Source: an uncultured Collinsella sp.
GTDB lineage: Bacteria > Actinomycetota > Coriobacteriia > Coriobacteriales > Coriobacteriaceae
Length of the DNA: 33,213 bases
Direction: 5' to 3'
Assembly: GCA_902462065.1 (NCBI GenBank)
Contig: CABQAK010000026.1
Coordinates: 1-33,213, forward strand
Shown: one piece after another, positions 18,210 through 25,927 of the stretch
Numbering within the stretch: the stretch's first letter is position 1
How the letters are laid out: every line of letters begins with the position of its first letter
The notes under the pieces: generated by a model
Databases searched by the model: none
What the model was told of the DNA's origin: nothing
Seen by the model: only the letters and a program-made list of their open reading frames with translations
Position numbers and translations under genes: made by a program

Positions 18210-18935
18210 TTGGCTTTGTCTGAACGACTTACGCGCGCCCAGGAAATTCTGGGCCACGAGTTCAATAATAAGGTGCTGCTGCGCGCGGCCCTTACGCATC
18301 CCTCGGCAGTCGAGGGCCAGCCGGTTTCTGCCAGCTATGAGCGCCTTGAGTTCTTGGGCGATTCCATTTTGGGCGCTGTGGTCGCACGCTCCCTGTTTGA
18401 GTCCTATCCGGAGTTTGACGAGGGCAAGCTCACGCGCCTGAAGGTGTCGCTTGTCTCGGGCGCTACGCTGTCCGAGGTTTCTCACGAGCTGGGCATCGAC
18501 GACATCATCATCTTTGGTGCCTCCGAGACCGGTACCGGTGCGCGCGGCCTGCATTCGGCGCTCGAGAACGTCTACGAGTCGCTCGTGGGCGCACTGTACC
18601 TGGATGCCGGCTGGGATGCCGCAGCGGAGTTTATCCATCGTACGCTTAAGCCGCATTTGGCTTCCGAGCGTGCCGAGCATCCTGCGAACCCCAAGTCGTT
18701 TTTGCAGGAGTGCGTGCAAGCCGACGGTCACGAACCCCCGGCGTACAAGCTTGTTGGCTCCGAGGGCCCGGCGCATGCGCCCACCTTTACCGCCGTGGTT
18801 TTGATCGATGGCATTCGCCAGGGTCGCGGCTCCGGCTCTTCAAAGAAGGAAGCCGAGGGAGCCGCCGCGCTCGAAGCGCTCGACCGCATGGGTTACACCA
18901 CCAACGGCGTGATTCTCAACAAGAAGCCTGTTTAA
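18210..18935 (+). CDS. rnc: Ribonuclease III
   Basis: RNase III cuts double-stranded RNA and processes the rRNA precursors. The 241-residue protein has the catalytic signature ERLEFLGDSILG (residues 44-55, with Glu47 and Asp51) and the second acidic site region ENVYESLVGALYLDAG. A C-terminal double-stranded RNA-binding domain starts near residue 165 (NPKSFLQECVQADG) and ends SGSSKKEAEGAAALEAL. Translation starts at TTG 18210, 8 nt after AGGGAGG (18195-18201). The tight acpP-rnc-smc order is conserved in Gram-positive bacteria. Confidence 0.95.
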   Translation: MALSERLTRAQEILGHEFNNKVLLRAALTHPSAVEGQPVSASYERLEFLGDSILGAVVARSLFESYPEFDEGKLTRLKVSLVSGATLSEVSHELGIDDIIIFGASETGTGARGLHSALENVYESLVGALYLDAGWDAAAEFIHRTLKPHLASERAEHPANPKSFLQECVQADGHEPPAYKLVGSEGPAHAPTFTAVVLIDGIRQGRGSGSSKKEAEGAAALEALDRMGYTTNGVILNKKPV

Positions 18936-18945
18936 GCGAGGAACC

Positions 18946-21900
18946 GTGTATCTCAAGTCCCTCACGCTCAAAGGGTTCAAGTCGTTTGCCGACCGCGCCC
19001 ATATGACGTTTGAGCCGGGCCTGACCGTCATCGTCGGCCCCAACGGCTCGGGAAAATCGAACATCTCTGACTCGATTCTGTGGGTCCTGGGCGAGCAGAG
19101 CGCCAAGCAGCTGCGTGGTCAGGCCATGGAGGATGTCATCTTCTCGGGCTCGTCAGCGCGCAAGCCGGTGGGTGTCGCTGAGGTCACGCTGGTGCTCGAT
19201 AACTCGGACCATATGCTGCCCGTCGATTTTGACGAGGTCGCCATCACCCGTCGCATGTATCGCTCGGGCGAAAGCGAGTACCTCATCAACTCGAGCCCGT
19301 GCCGCCTGATGGACATTCAGGACATCCTGCACGATTCGGGCCTGGGCAAGGATACGCATTCCATCATCAGCCAGGGCAAGCTCGACGCCATTTTGCAGAG
19401 CCGCCCCGAGGAGCGCCGCGCCCTTATCGAGGAGGCCGCCGGCATCTCCAAGCACAAGCGCCGCAAGGAGCGTGCGCTCAAAAAGATTAAGTCGATGGAC
19501 GAGCATCTGACGCGTGCTCGCGACATCAATAAGGAAATCGCCCGTCAGCTGCGACCGCTGGAGCGTCAGGTCGATCGCGCGCGCAAGTACAAAGAGCTGT
19601 CCTCGCGCGCGAACGAGCTTACGCAGATGCTAGCCGTCGACGAGCTGCGTTCGCTGCAGTCGCAGTGGAACGACCTGGAGAGCCGCTCCAAGGAAGGTGC
19701 CGCCGAGCTTGAGCTTGCGCAGTACCGCTTGGGCGAAAAGGAGCGCGAGCTCGAGAAGCTCCAGGTCATGCTCGAGGAAAAGGGCCTGTTTGTGGGCGAC
19801 CTAGGCGAGCAGCGCCGTCATATGCAAGATGTGGTCGGCCGCATTAACTCCGACATGCGCTTGCTCGAGGAAAAGGGCCACAACATGGTGTCGCGCCTGT
19901 CTGACATGCGCGGGCAGATTTCGAGCTCCGAGCATCAGCGTCGTCGCGTGGTCGAGGAGCTCGAGGACGCGCGTGCGCAGCTTGAGGAAGTGACCGGCGC
20001 GCACATGCAGGCCCAGGAGGACGTTGACGCCGCCGGTCCTGCCGCTGCTGAGCTCCACGAGCGTCGCGTGGCGCTCGACAATCAGATTTCGCAACTCACG
20101 CGCGAGCAACGCGATGCGCAGCGCGTGGCCGATAATGCCGCGCTCGAGCTCGCCAAGGTGAAGGATTCCTTGAGCAATGCCGAGGTCGAGGACAACATGT
20201 ATGCCTCGCGCCTGGAGCAGATTGACGAGCAGCTCGAGGAGGTCACGGCCTCGCTCGAGAGCCGTCGCGACCGCGCCGAGGAGCTTGAGGGCGCTCTTGA
20301 GGAAGCGCGCCAGGCTCAGGTCGATGCGTGTGAGGCCGCCGAGGCGGCACGCGCGGCCCTGAAGGACCTGCGTGCCCGCGAGAGTGAGGCGCGCAACAAG
20401 TTATCCGAGGTGCGCTCGGAGCTTGCCAGCCAAAAGAAACTCGATGCCCGCATGGCTGACAGCTCGCCGCTGGTGAGCCGTCTGGTGGGTGCGCTGGGCG
20501 ATGATGTCTCGGGTCGTCTGGGCGACGTGCTCGAGGCCCCGCGCGAGCTTGAGGGCTTGGTTGAGCAATTGCTCGCCGGCGATATCGATGCGCTGCTGTT
20601 CGACGATGCGTCCGCGCTTGAGCGTGCCGGTCGTGCCGCTCTGGACCAGAAGAAGGCTTCGGGCGAGGCGCTGCTGGTGGCGCGCGGCGTGAGCGGCTCT
20701 ACCGCCGCTGAGGGCGCTGCCGGTACCCGTCTGGTTGATCGTCTGTCCGTGCGCGCAGGCTACGGTCCCGTCGTCGAGGCGTTGCTCGGCGGATATTACG
20801 TAGTGGACGATCTTGCTGCCGCGCTGTCGGCGCCGGTCGTTGACGGTGTGACCTACGTGACTCCCGATGGCGCCCGCGTAAGCTGTGGCGGCCTGGTGCG
20901 TGTGGGGCTAGATGCCGGCGAGGCCTCGGGTGCTCTGGAGCGCAAGCGTCGCATTCGCGAGCTGGAGGGCCTGGAGCCCGATCTGGCTGCCGTGTTTGAG
21001 CATGTGTCGGATCAGGTCGTGGAGGCCAATGCGGCCGTCGAGGAGGCTCGTGCCGCCGAGGGCGATGCCGCCGGAGAGATTGCCCGCCTTGAGGGTGAGC
21101 GCCGCTCCCTGCTGTCCGAGATCGGCCGCCTAGAGCAGAGCGCCAACAATGCCGAGGTCGAGCGCGTGCGTATTTCCAAGCGCCGCGAGCAGGCCTCAGA
21201 AGCCGTTCGCGCCGCGCGCCCGCGCGTGGACGAGCTCACCCGTTCGCGTGACGAGGCCCGTGCGCAGGCAAGCGATCTGGGCTTGCAGATTGCCGAAGCC
21301 AACGACGAGCTCGACCGCGTGCGTCGCGACGACTCTGAGGCTGCCGGCAAGCTCGCCGATGCCAAGGTGCGTCTGGCCCAGACGAGCGAGCGTCTTCGTT
21401 CTCTGAAGGGCCGTGTGCCCGATCTGGAGCATCGTCTGGAGGGCATCGACCGCCGTATCCGCGGAACACGCCAGGCCTCGCGCTCGCTCGAGCTGCTGCG
21501 CCTGCGCGTCGATCCCATGCACGAACGCTATTCTGCCCTGTTGGAACGCGCGTCGGATTGGGCAGCGCGCCTGCGTGACCAGGCCTCTCTGGAGGAGGCG
21601 GACTCCGCTTCGCTCAAGAAGACCATCGAGGACGCCAAGGCAGAGGTCTCTCGCGCCAAGGAGCGGGTCGATACCGCCTCCGCCACGCAAAACGAGTTCA
21701 AGGTCGCGCGTGGCAAGCTCGAGGTGCAGGTAGAGGCCGCCATTAAGGCCATTACCGCCGATGGCACCACGGTACTCGAGGAAGCGCTCATGCTTCCCGC
21801 GCCCACCGATCGCGATGCCGCCGAGCGCGAACTCAACCAGCTTGTGCGCCAGATCAACAACCTTGGTCCCGTTAACCAAGTTGCCATGGAGGAGTACGAG

Positions 21901-22482
21901 CAGCTCAAGCGCCGCGCCGACTACATCGAGGAGCAGCTGGCCGATCTGGAGAGCGCGCGCAAGGCGCTCACCAAGATCACGGTGGCCATTGATCGCAAGA
22001 TGCGCAAGGCGTTCCTGGTGACGTTTGAGAAGGTCGACGCGAACTTCCGCGAGATCTTCGCTATGCTCTTCCCGGGCGGTCAGGCTCATCTGGAGATGAC
22101 CGATCCCGAGCATCCTGCCGAGACGGGTATCGAGGTCGTGGCGCAGCCGCGCGGCAAGCGTATCACCAAGATGATGCTCATGTCGGGCGGCGAGAAGAGT
22201 CTGACGGCGCTCGCCCTGCTCTTTGCCGTGTATCGCACGCGCACGGTGCCGTTCTATGTGCTGGACGAGGTCGAGGCGGCGCTCGATGACGCCAACCTGT
22301 CCAAGCTCATCGGCGCGCTCGATGTGTTGCGTTCCGATACGCAGCTCTTGGTTATCTCGCATCAGCGCCGTACTATGGAGGACGCTGACGTCCTCTATGG
22401 CGTCTCGATGCAAGCCGACGGCGTCAGTCGCGTCGTCTCGCAAAAACTCGATCGCGAAACCGGAAAGGTCGTGAATGCATAA
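18946..22482 (+). CDS. smc: Chromosome segregation ATPase SMC
   Basis: SMC is the core of the bacterial condensin that organises and segregates the chromosome. The 1178-residue protein has an N-terminal ATPase half with Walker A GPNGSGKS (residues 31-38). A long coiled coil (about 165-500) leads to a globular hinge near 510-665, followed by a second coiled coil to about 1010. The C-terminal half has the signature LMSGGEKSL (Ser1080) and Walker B LDEVEAALDD (Asp1107, Glu1108). The start is GTG 18946, 10 nt after the rnc stop, with GAGGA upstream. The stop overlaps the ftsY start by one base (TAATG). Its partners ScpA and ScpB are not in this window. Confidence 0.96.
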   Translation: MYLKSLTLKGFKSFADRAHMTFEPGLTVIVGPNGSGKSNISDSILWVLGEQSAKQLRGQAMEDVIFSGSSARKPVGVAEVTLVLDNSDHMLPVDFDEVAITRRMYRSGESEYLINSSPCRLMDIQDILHDSGLGKDTHSIISQGKLDAILQSRPEERRALIEEAAGISKHKRRKERALKKIKSMDEHLTRARDINKEIARQLRPLERQVDRARKYKELSSRANELTQMLAVDELRSLQSQWNDLESRSKEGAAELELAQYRLGEKERELEKLQVMLEEKGLFVGDLGEQRRHMQDVVGRINSDMRLLEEKGHNMVSRLSDMRGQISSSEHQRRRVVEELEDARAQLEEVTGAHMQAQEDVDAAGPAAAELHERRVALDNQISQLTREQRDAQRVADNAALELAKVKDSLSNAEVEDNMYASRLEQIDEQLEEVTASLESRRDRAEELEGALEEARQAQVDACEAAEAARAALKDLRARESEARNKLSEVRSELASQKKLDARMADSSPLVSRLVGALGDDVSGRLGDVLEAPRELEGLVEQLLAGDIDALLFDDASALERAGRAALDQKKASGEALLVARGVSGSTAAEGAAGTRLVDRLSVRAGYGPVVEALLGGYYVVDDLAAALSAPVVDGVTYVTPDGARVSCGGLVRVGLDAGEASGALERKRRIRELEGLEPDLAAVFEHVSDQVVEANAAVEEARAAEGDAAGEIARLEGERRSLLSEIGRLEQSANNAEVERVRISKRREQASEAVRAARPRVDELTRSRDEARAQASDLGLQIAEANDELDRVRRDDSEAAGKLADAKVRLAQTSERLRSLKGRVPDLEHRLEGIDRRIRGTRQASRSLELLRLRVDPMHERYSALLERASDWAARLRDQASLEEADSASLKKTIEDAKAEVSRAKERVDTASATQNEFKVARGKLEVQVEAAIKAITADGTTVLEEALMLPAPTDRDAAERELNQLVRQINNLGPVNQVAMEEYEQLKRRADYIEEQLADLESARKALTKITVAIDRKMRKAFLVTFEKVDANFREIFAMLFPGGQAHLEMTDPEHPAETGIEVVAQPRGKRITKMMLMSGGEKSLTALALLFAVYRTRTVPFYVLDEVEAALDDANLSKLIGALDVLRSDTQLLVISHQRRTMEDADVLYGVSMQADGVSRVVSQKLDRETGKVVNA

Positions 22483-23399
22483 TGGGATTCTTCGATGCTC
22501 TCTCGCGCGGACTTGAGCGCAGCCGCGAGGCCCTCAACGAGGTCTTCTACTTTGGCGGCGAGGTCGACGAGGACTTTTGGGAGGACCTTGAGGACACCCT
22601 CGTCATGGGTGACATGGGTGCCGAGGTCGCCATTCAGGTCTCCGATGACCTGCGCGATGCCGCGGCCAAGAAGAACCTCAGGACCGCCCCGCAACTCCGT
22701 CGCGCCCTGGCCGAGCAGCTTGAGCAGCACTTTGTGCCCATCGAGCGAGATCCGTTCTCCGATACGCCGAGTTGCGTGCTGTTTGTGGGCATTAACGGTG
22801 CCGGCAAGACCACGACGGTCGGTAAGATCGCGAGCGCCATGGCCGCCCGCGGCAAGAACGTGGTGATCGGTTCGGCCGACACCTTCCGCGCCGCCGCCAT
22901 CGAGCAGCTCGATGTGTGGGGCCAGCGCGCCGGCGTCCCCGTCATCAAGCGTGACCGCGGCTCCGATCCGGCAAGTGTTTGCTACGACGTGCTCGACGAG
23001 GCCGATAAGCGTGGCAGCGACCTGGTGCTTATCGACACCGCCGGTCGTCTGCACACGAGCCCTGAGCTCATGCGCGAGCTTGCCAAGGTGGTTAACGTGA
23101 CGCGTAAGCGCGCCGCCAATATGGCCGCCGGCCCCATGCCCGTCTCAGTCGTGCTCGTGATCGATGCCGCCACCGGCCAGAACGGTCTGAACCAGGCGCT
23201 CGAGTTTAACGAGGCACTGGGCCTGGACGGTATTATCATGACTAAGCTCGACGGCACGGCTAAGGGCGGTATCGCCATGGCCGTGGCCGAGAAGCTCAAG
23301 CTCCCGATCCTGCGCGTGGGTGTGGGCGAGCAGGTCGATGACCTGCAGGAGTTCAATGCCAAAGATTTCTGCCGCGCCCTGTTGGGCGAGTCCAATTAA
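22482..23399 (+). CDS. ftsY: Signal recognition particle receptor FtsY
   Basis: FtsY is the membrane-associated GTPase that receives SRP-ribosome complexes. The 305-residue protein has only a short N-terminal segment (MGFFDALSRGLERSRE) before the N domain, unlike the long acidic A domain of E. coli FtsY. The GTPase motifs are GINGAGKTTT (Lys109), DTFRAAA, DTAGR (from Asp185) and TKLDGTAKGG (from Thr254). The ATG overlaps the smc stop by one base and the next gene follows after 10 nt. This is a compact smc-ftsY-ffh unit. Confidence 0.95.
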   Translation: MGFFDALSRGLERSREALNEVFYFGGEVDEDFWEDLEDTLVMGDMGAEVAIQVSDDLRDAAAKKNLRTAPQLRRALAEQLEQHFVPIERDPFSDTPSCVLFVGINGAGKTTTVGKIASAMAARGKNVVIGSADTFRAAAIEQLDVWGQRAGVPVIKRDRGSDPASVCYDVLDEADKRGSDLVLIDTAGRLHTSPELMRELAKVVNVTRKRAANMAAGPMPVSVVLVIDAATGQNGLNQALEFNEALGLDGIIMTKLDGTAKGGIAMAVAEKLKLPILRVGVGEQVDDLQEFNAKDFCRALLGESN

Positions 23400-23409
23400 G
23401 GAGTGACTA

Positions 23410-24885
23410 GTGTTTGATTCCCTGAGCGATCGCCTCAACGACACATTTGACCGCCTGCGCGGCAAGGGCAAGCTGACCGAGGCCGATATCACCTCGGCCA
23501 TGCGCGACATTCGCATGGCGCTGCTCGAGGCCGACGTCAACTTCAAGGTCGTCAAGGAGTTCGTCGCCAAGACCAAGGAGCGCTGCATGACCGCCGAGGT
23601 CATGGAGTCGCTGTCGCCAGCGCAAAACGTCGTCAAGATCGTGCTCGACGAGCTCACCGAGATGCTCGGCTCCACAGAGAGCAAGCTCGTCTTTAGTAAC
23701 CGCATTCCCAATGTCATCATGCTCGTGGGCCTGCAGGGCTCCGGTAAGACCACGGCGGCCGTAAAGCTGGCCTACCTGCTCAAGAAGCAGGGCCGCTCGC
23801 CGCTGCTCGCCGCGTGCGACGTCTACCGTCCCGCCGCTGCCGACCAGCTGGCCACGCTTGGCGGAGAGATCGGCGTGCCGGTCTTCCGTGGCGATGGCGA
23901 GCACCCGGTTGACATCGCCAAGGGCGCCATCCAGGAGGCCGTTGACCACCTGCGTGACGTGGTCATCGTCGATACCGCCGGTCGTTTGCAGATCGACGAG
24001 CAGATGATGCAGGAGGCCGTGGACATCAAGAAGGCCGTCAAGCCCGATCAGGTGCTGATGGTCGTCGATGCCATGACCGGCCAGGATATCGTCAACGTCG
24101 TCTCGACCTTTGCCGAGCGTACCGACTTTGACGGCGTGATCATCTCCAAGCTCGACGGCGATGCCCGTGGTGGTGGCGCGCTTTCGGTGCGCCAGGTGAC
24201 CGGCAAGCCCATCAAGTTCGTGAGCATGGGCGAGAAACCCGATTCGCTTGAGCCGTTCTATCCCGATCGTATGGCCAAGCGAATCTTGGGCATGGGCGAT
24301 GTTGTCGGCATCATCGAGAAGGCCCAGGAGGCGGCCGACGCAGAGCAGCTCGAGGCCGCCGAGCGCATGCTGCGCGAGGGCTTTACCATGAACGACATGC
24401 TCGACCAGATGAAAGCCGTCAAGAAGATGGGCGGCATGAAGGGCATCTTGGGCATGCTTCCCGGTGGCCGGCGCGCGCTCAACCAGATGGGCGGCAACCT
24501 GGACGAGGGTATCTTCGACAAGAACGAGGCCATCATCATGTCGATGACCAAGGAAGAGCGCCTGCGTCCCTCCATCATCAACGGCCAGCGTCGCGCCCGC
24601 ATCGCCAAGGGCGCCGGCGTGACTCCCACCGAGGTCAACAGCCTTATGAAGCAGTGGGGCGAGATGAATAAGATGATGGGCCGCATGCGCACGATGGCCA
24701 ATCAGGCGCAGGCCGGCGGCAAGAAGGGCAAAAAGGGTAAGAAGGGCAAAAAGATGCGCATGCCCAATATTCCCGGTCTGGATGCCATGGGCCTGGGCGG
24801 CATGGGCGGCCTGGGAACGGGCGGCCCCAAGTCCGATATGGACCTGCTGCGCCAGATGGAAGCGCAGATGCGCAATAATAAGTAA
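23410..24885 (+). CDS. ffh: Signal recognition particle protein Ffh
   Basis: Ffh is the SRP GTPase that binds 4.5S RNA and signal peptides. The 491-residue protein has an N domain, GTPase motifs GLQGSGKTTAA (Lys113), DVYRPAA, DTAGRL and SKLDGDARGGGAL, and a C-terminal methionine-rich M domain (MNDMLDQMKAVKKMGG). It ends in an unusual tail: a Gly-Lys-Lys repeat block followed by a Gly/Met-rich stretch (nt 24718-24825). The start is GTG 23410, with AAGGAG at 23398-23403 overlapping the ftsY stop. The ylxM gene that often precedes ffh in Firmicutes is absent. Confidence 0.95.
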   Translation: MFDSLSDRLNDTFDRLRGKGKLTEADITSAMRDIRMALLEADVNFKVVKEFVAKTKERCMTAEVMESLSPAQNVVKIVLDELTEMLGSTESKLVFSNRIPNVIMLVGLQGSGKTTAAVKLAYLLKKQGRSPLLAACDVYRPAAADQLATLGGEIGVPVFRGDGEHPVDIAKGAIQEAVDHLRDVVIVDTAGRLQIDEQMMQEAVDIKKAVKPDQVLMVVDAMTGQDIVNVVSTFAERTDFDGVIISKLDGDARGGGALSVRQVTGKPIKFVSMGEKPDSLEPFYPDRMAKRILGMGDVVGIIEKAQEAADAEQLEAAERMLREGFTMNDMLDQMKAVKKMGGMKGILGMLPGGRRALNQMGGNLDEGIFDKNEAIIMSMTKEERLRPSIINGQRRARIAKGAGVTPTEVNSLMKQWGEMNKMMGRMRTMANQAQAGGKKGKKGKKGKKMRMPNIPGLDAMGLGGMGGLGTGGPKSDMDLLRQMEAQMRNNK

Positions 24886-24907
24886 CGACTGGTTGAGTCG
24901 TGTATGG

Positions 24908-24943
24908 CGAAGGCCGCCTGGATGGTATTCCAGGCGGCCTTCG
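24908..24943. terminator. Hairpin between convergent ffh and the DUF134-NifX gene
   Basis: A 14-bp perfect stem (CGAAGGCCGCCTGG with its complement) and an 8-nt loop lie 22 nt after the ffh stop. It has no strong T-run on either strand, so it is a shared bidirectional terminator with moderate support. Confidence 0.65.
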
Positions 24944-24997
24944 TCGTTGTGTGGCTTGTTGCACGCATGGCTCGTCTTAGCGCCGAGGTGCTTAGTG

Positions 24998-25762
24998 TTA
25001 GTGGCAGCCGCAGCCCTCGTGGCCCTCGTTCTCGTGATGGCCGTGGCAGCCGCAGGATTCACCATGCTCATGGGCGTGTTCGTGGTCGTGGCCATGGCAG
25101 TCGCAGGTGGCCTCGCCGGTCTGCGCGAGCGTGCCGGCGATGAGCTCCTCGACGCAAGCGTCGCAGTTGCCCTGGGCACCTGCATAGACCGTGATGCCGG
25201 CCTGGGTAAGCGCGTTGATAGCGCCGCCGCCGATACCGCCGCAGATGAGCGTGTCCACACCACCGTTGGCGAGCAGGCCCGCCAAGGCGCCGTGGCCGGT
25301 GCCACCAGTGCCTACGACCTGCTCGTTGAGCACCTTGCCATCCTGGATGTCATAGATCTTGAACTGCTCGCTGCGGCCAAAGTGCATAAAGATGTTGCCG
25401 TTGTCGTACGTCGTTGCCACCCTCATGGTGCCGGTCTCCTTTGCTGGCCATGCGGCCGTTGTCGTGGTGATGGGGGAGTACGCGATGTTGCCGCCTTCGA
25501 TGACGATCGCCCGTCCATTGACCAGCGCGTTTGCTACTTTGCGATGCGCGCGACTGCAGATTGCCGCCACCGTGGCGCGGGCAATGCCCATGTTCTGGGC
25601 GACTTCCTCCTGATTGAGCCCTTCCAGGTCACAGAGGCGCAGGACCTCGAGCTCGTCGACCGTCATGTCGATGGCGTCTCCGCTGGCAAGGCCGTCGGGG
25701 GTAAAACCGCGATATTCGGGGATGATCCCGACGCGGCGCAATTTTTCGCGTCTTCCTGCCAT
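24998..25762 (-). CDS. DUF134 HTH regulator fused to a NifX-like cluster-binding domain
   Basis: Residues 1 to about 95 of this 254-residue protein match DUF134 (UPF0251). They include the predicted helix-turn-helix VDELEVLRLCDLEGLNQEEV plus MGIARATV, and end VNGRAIVIEGG. After a short Thr/Ala linker, residues 113 to about 215 form a NifX/dinitrogenase iron-molybdenum cofactor-type domain, starting MRVATTYDNGNIFMHFGRSE and containing LICGGIGGGAINAL. The last 35 residues hold 11 His and 6 Cys and form a likely metal-binding tail. The start is ATG 25762 with AAGGAG (25768-25773) 5 nt upstream. GTG 25768 overlaps that signal. No nitrogenase genes are present, so a metal- or cluster-responsive role is inferred. 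A second ribosome-binding signal precedes the NifX part. Confidence 0.85.
   Translation of the reverse strand: MAGRREKLRRVGIIPEYRGFTPDGLASGDAIDMTVDELEVLRLCDLEGLNQEEVAQNMGIARATVAAICSRAHRKVANALVNGRAIVIEGGNIAYSPITTTTAAWPAKETGTMRVATTYDNGNIFMHFGRSEQFKIYDIQDGKVLNEQVVGTGGTGHGALAGLLANGGVDTLICGGIGGGAINALTQAGITVYAGAQGNCDACVEELIAGTLAQTGEATCDCHGHDHEHAHEHGESCGCHGHHENEGHEGCGCH
25424..25442 (-). promoter_or_regulatory. Internal ribosome-binding site before the NifX-like domain
   Basis: On the minus strand, AAAGGAGA (25442-25435) lies 8-9 nt before an in-frame ATG (25426-25424). That ATG is the first residue of the NifX-like domain. Use of this site would give a separate 142-residue protein without the HTH domain. 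Confidence 0.5.
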
Positions 25763-25776
25763 GCACACTCCTTATC

Positions 25777-25843
25777 TGACATATGTCAACAATAGAATAG
25801 CGCGTTGGTCGTTAAGCGCAAGATATTTCTGGCATATGTCAGA
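25777..25843 (-). promoter_or_regulatory. Minus-strand promoter flanked by two CATATG-centred palindromes
   Basis: Site 1 is TGACATATGTCA (25777-25788), a perfect palindrome. Site 2 is TCTGGCATATGTCAGA (25828-25843), a palindrome with one mismatched pair. Between them, on the minus strand, are TTGCGC (25821-25816), a 16-bp spacer and TATTCT (25799-25794), a plausible sigma-70 promoter for the DUF134-NifX gene. Its predicted start falls in site 1. The sites are candidate operators, perhaps for the HTH domain of that gene itself. Confidence 0.55.
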
Positions 25844-25887
25844 AAATGACGCTTATGTTAGGGCTGTGGGGTCGAGTATGCCTGGGC

Positions 25888-25893
25888 TACAAT
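25888..25893 (+). promoter_or_regulatory. Likely -10 element of thyA
   Basis: TACAAT lies 35 nt before the thyA ATG, in the divergent gap. The -35 region is poor. A strong Shine-Dalgarno AGGAGGGT (25918-25925) sits just before the start codon. Confidence 0.45.
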
Positions 25894-25927
25894 AAATCTC
25901 GCTTATAGGCGACTGACAGGAGGGTCA

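Noticed and set aside
24782..25795. 337-codon + strand frame over the end of ffh and the DUF134-NifX gene
   Set aside because: It starts inside ffh in another frame and has no domain pattern. The minus frame shows clear DUF134 and NifX motifs with a ribosome-binding site.
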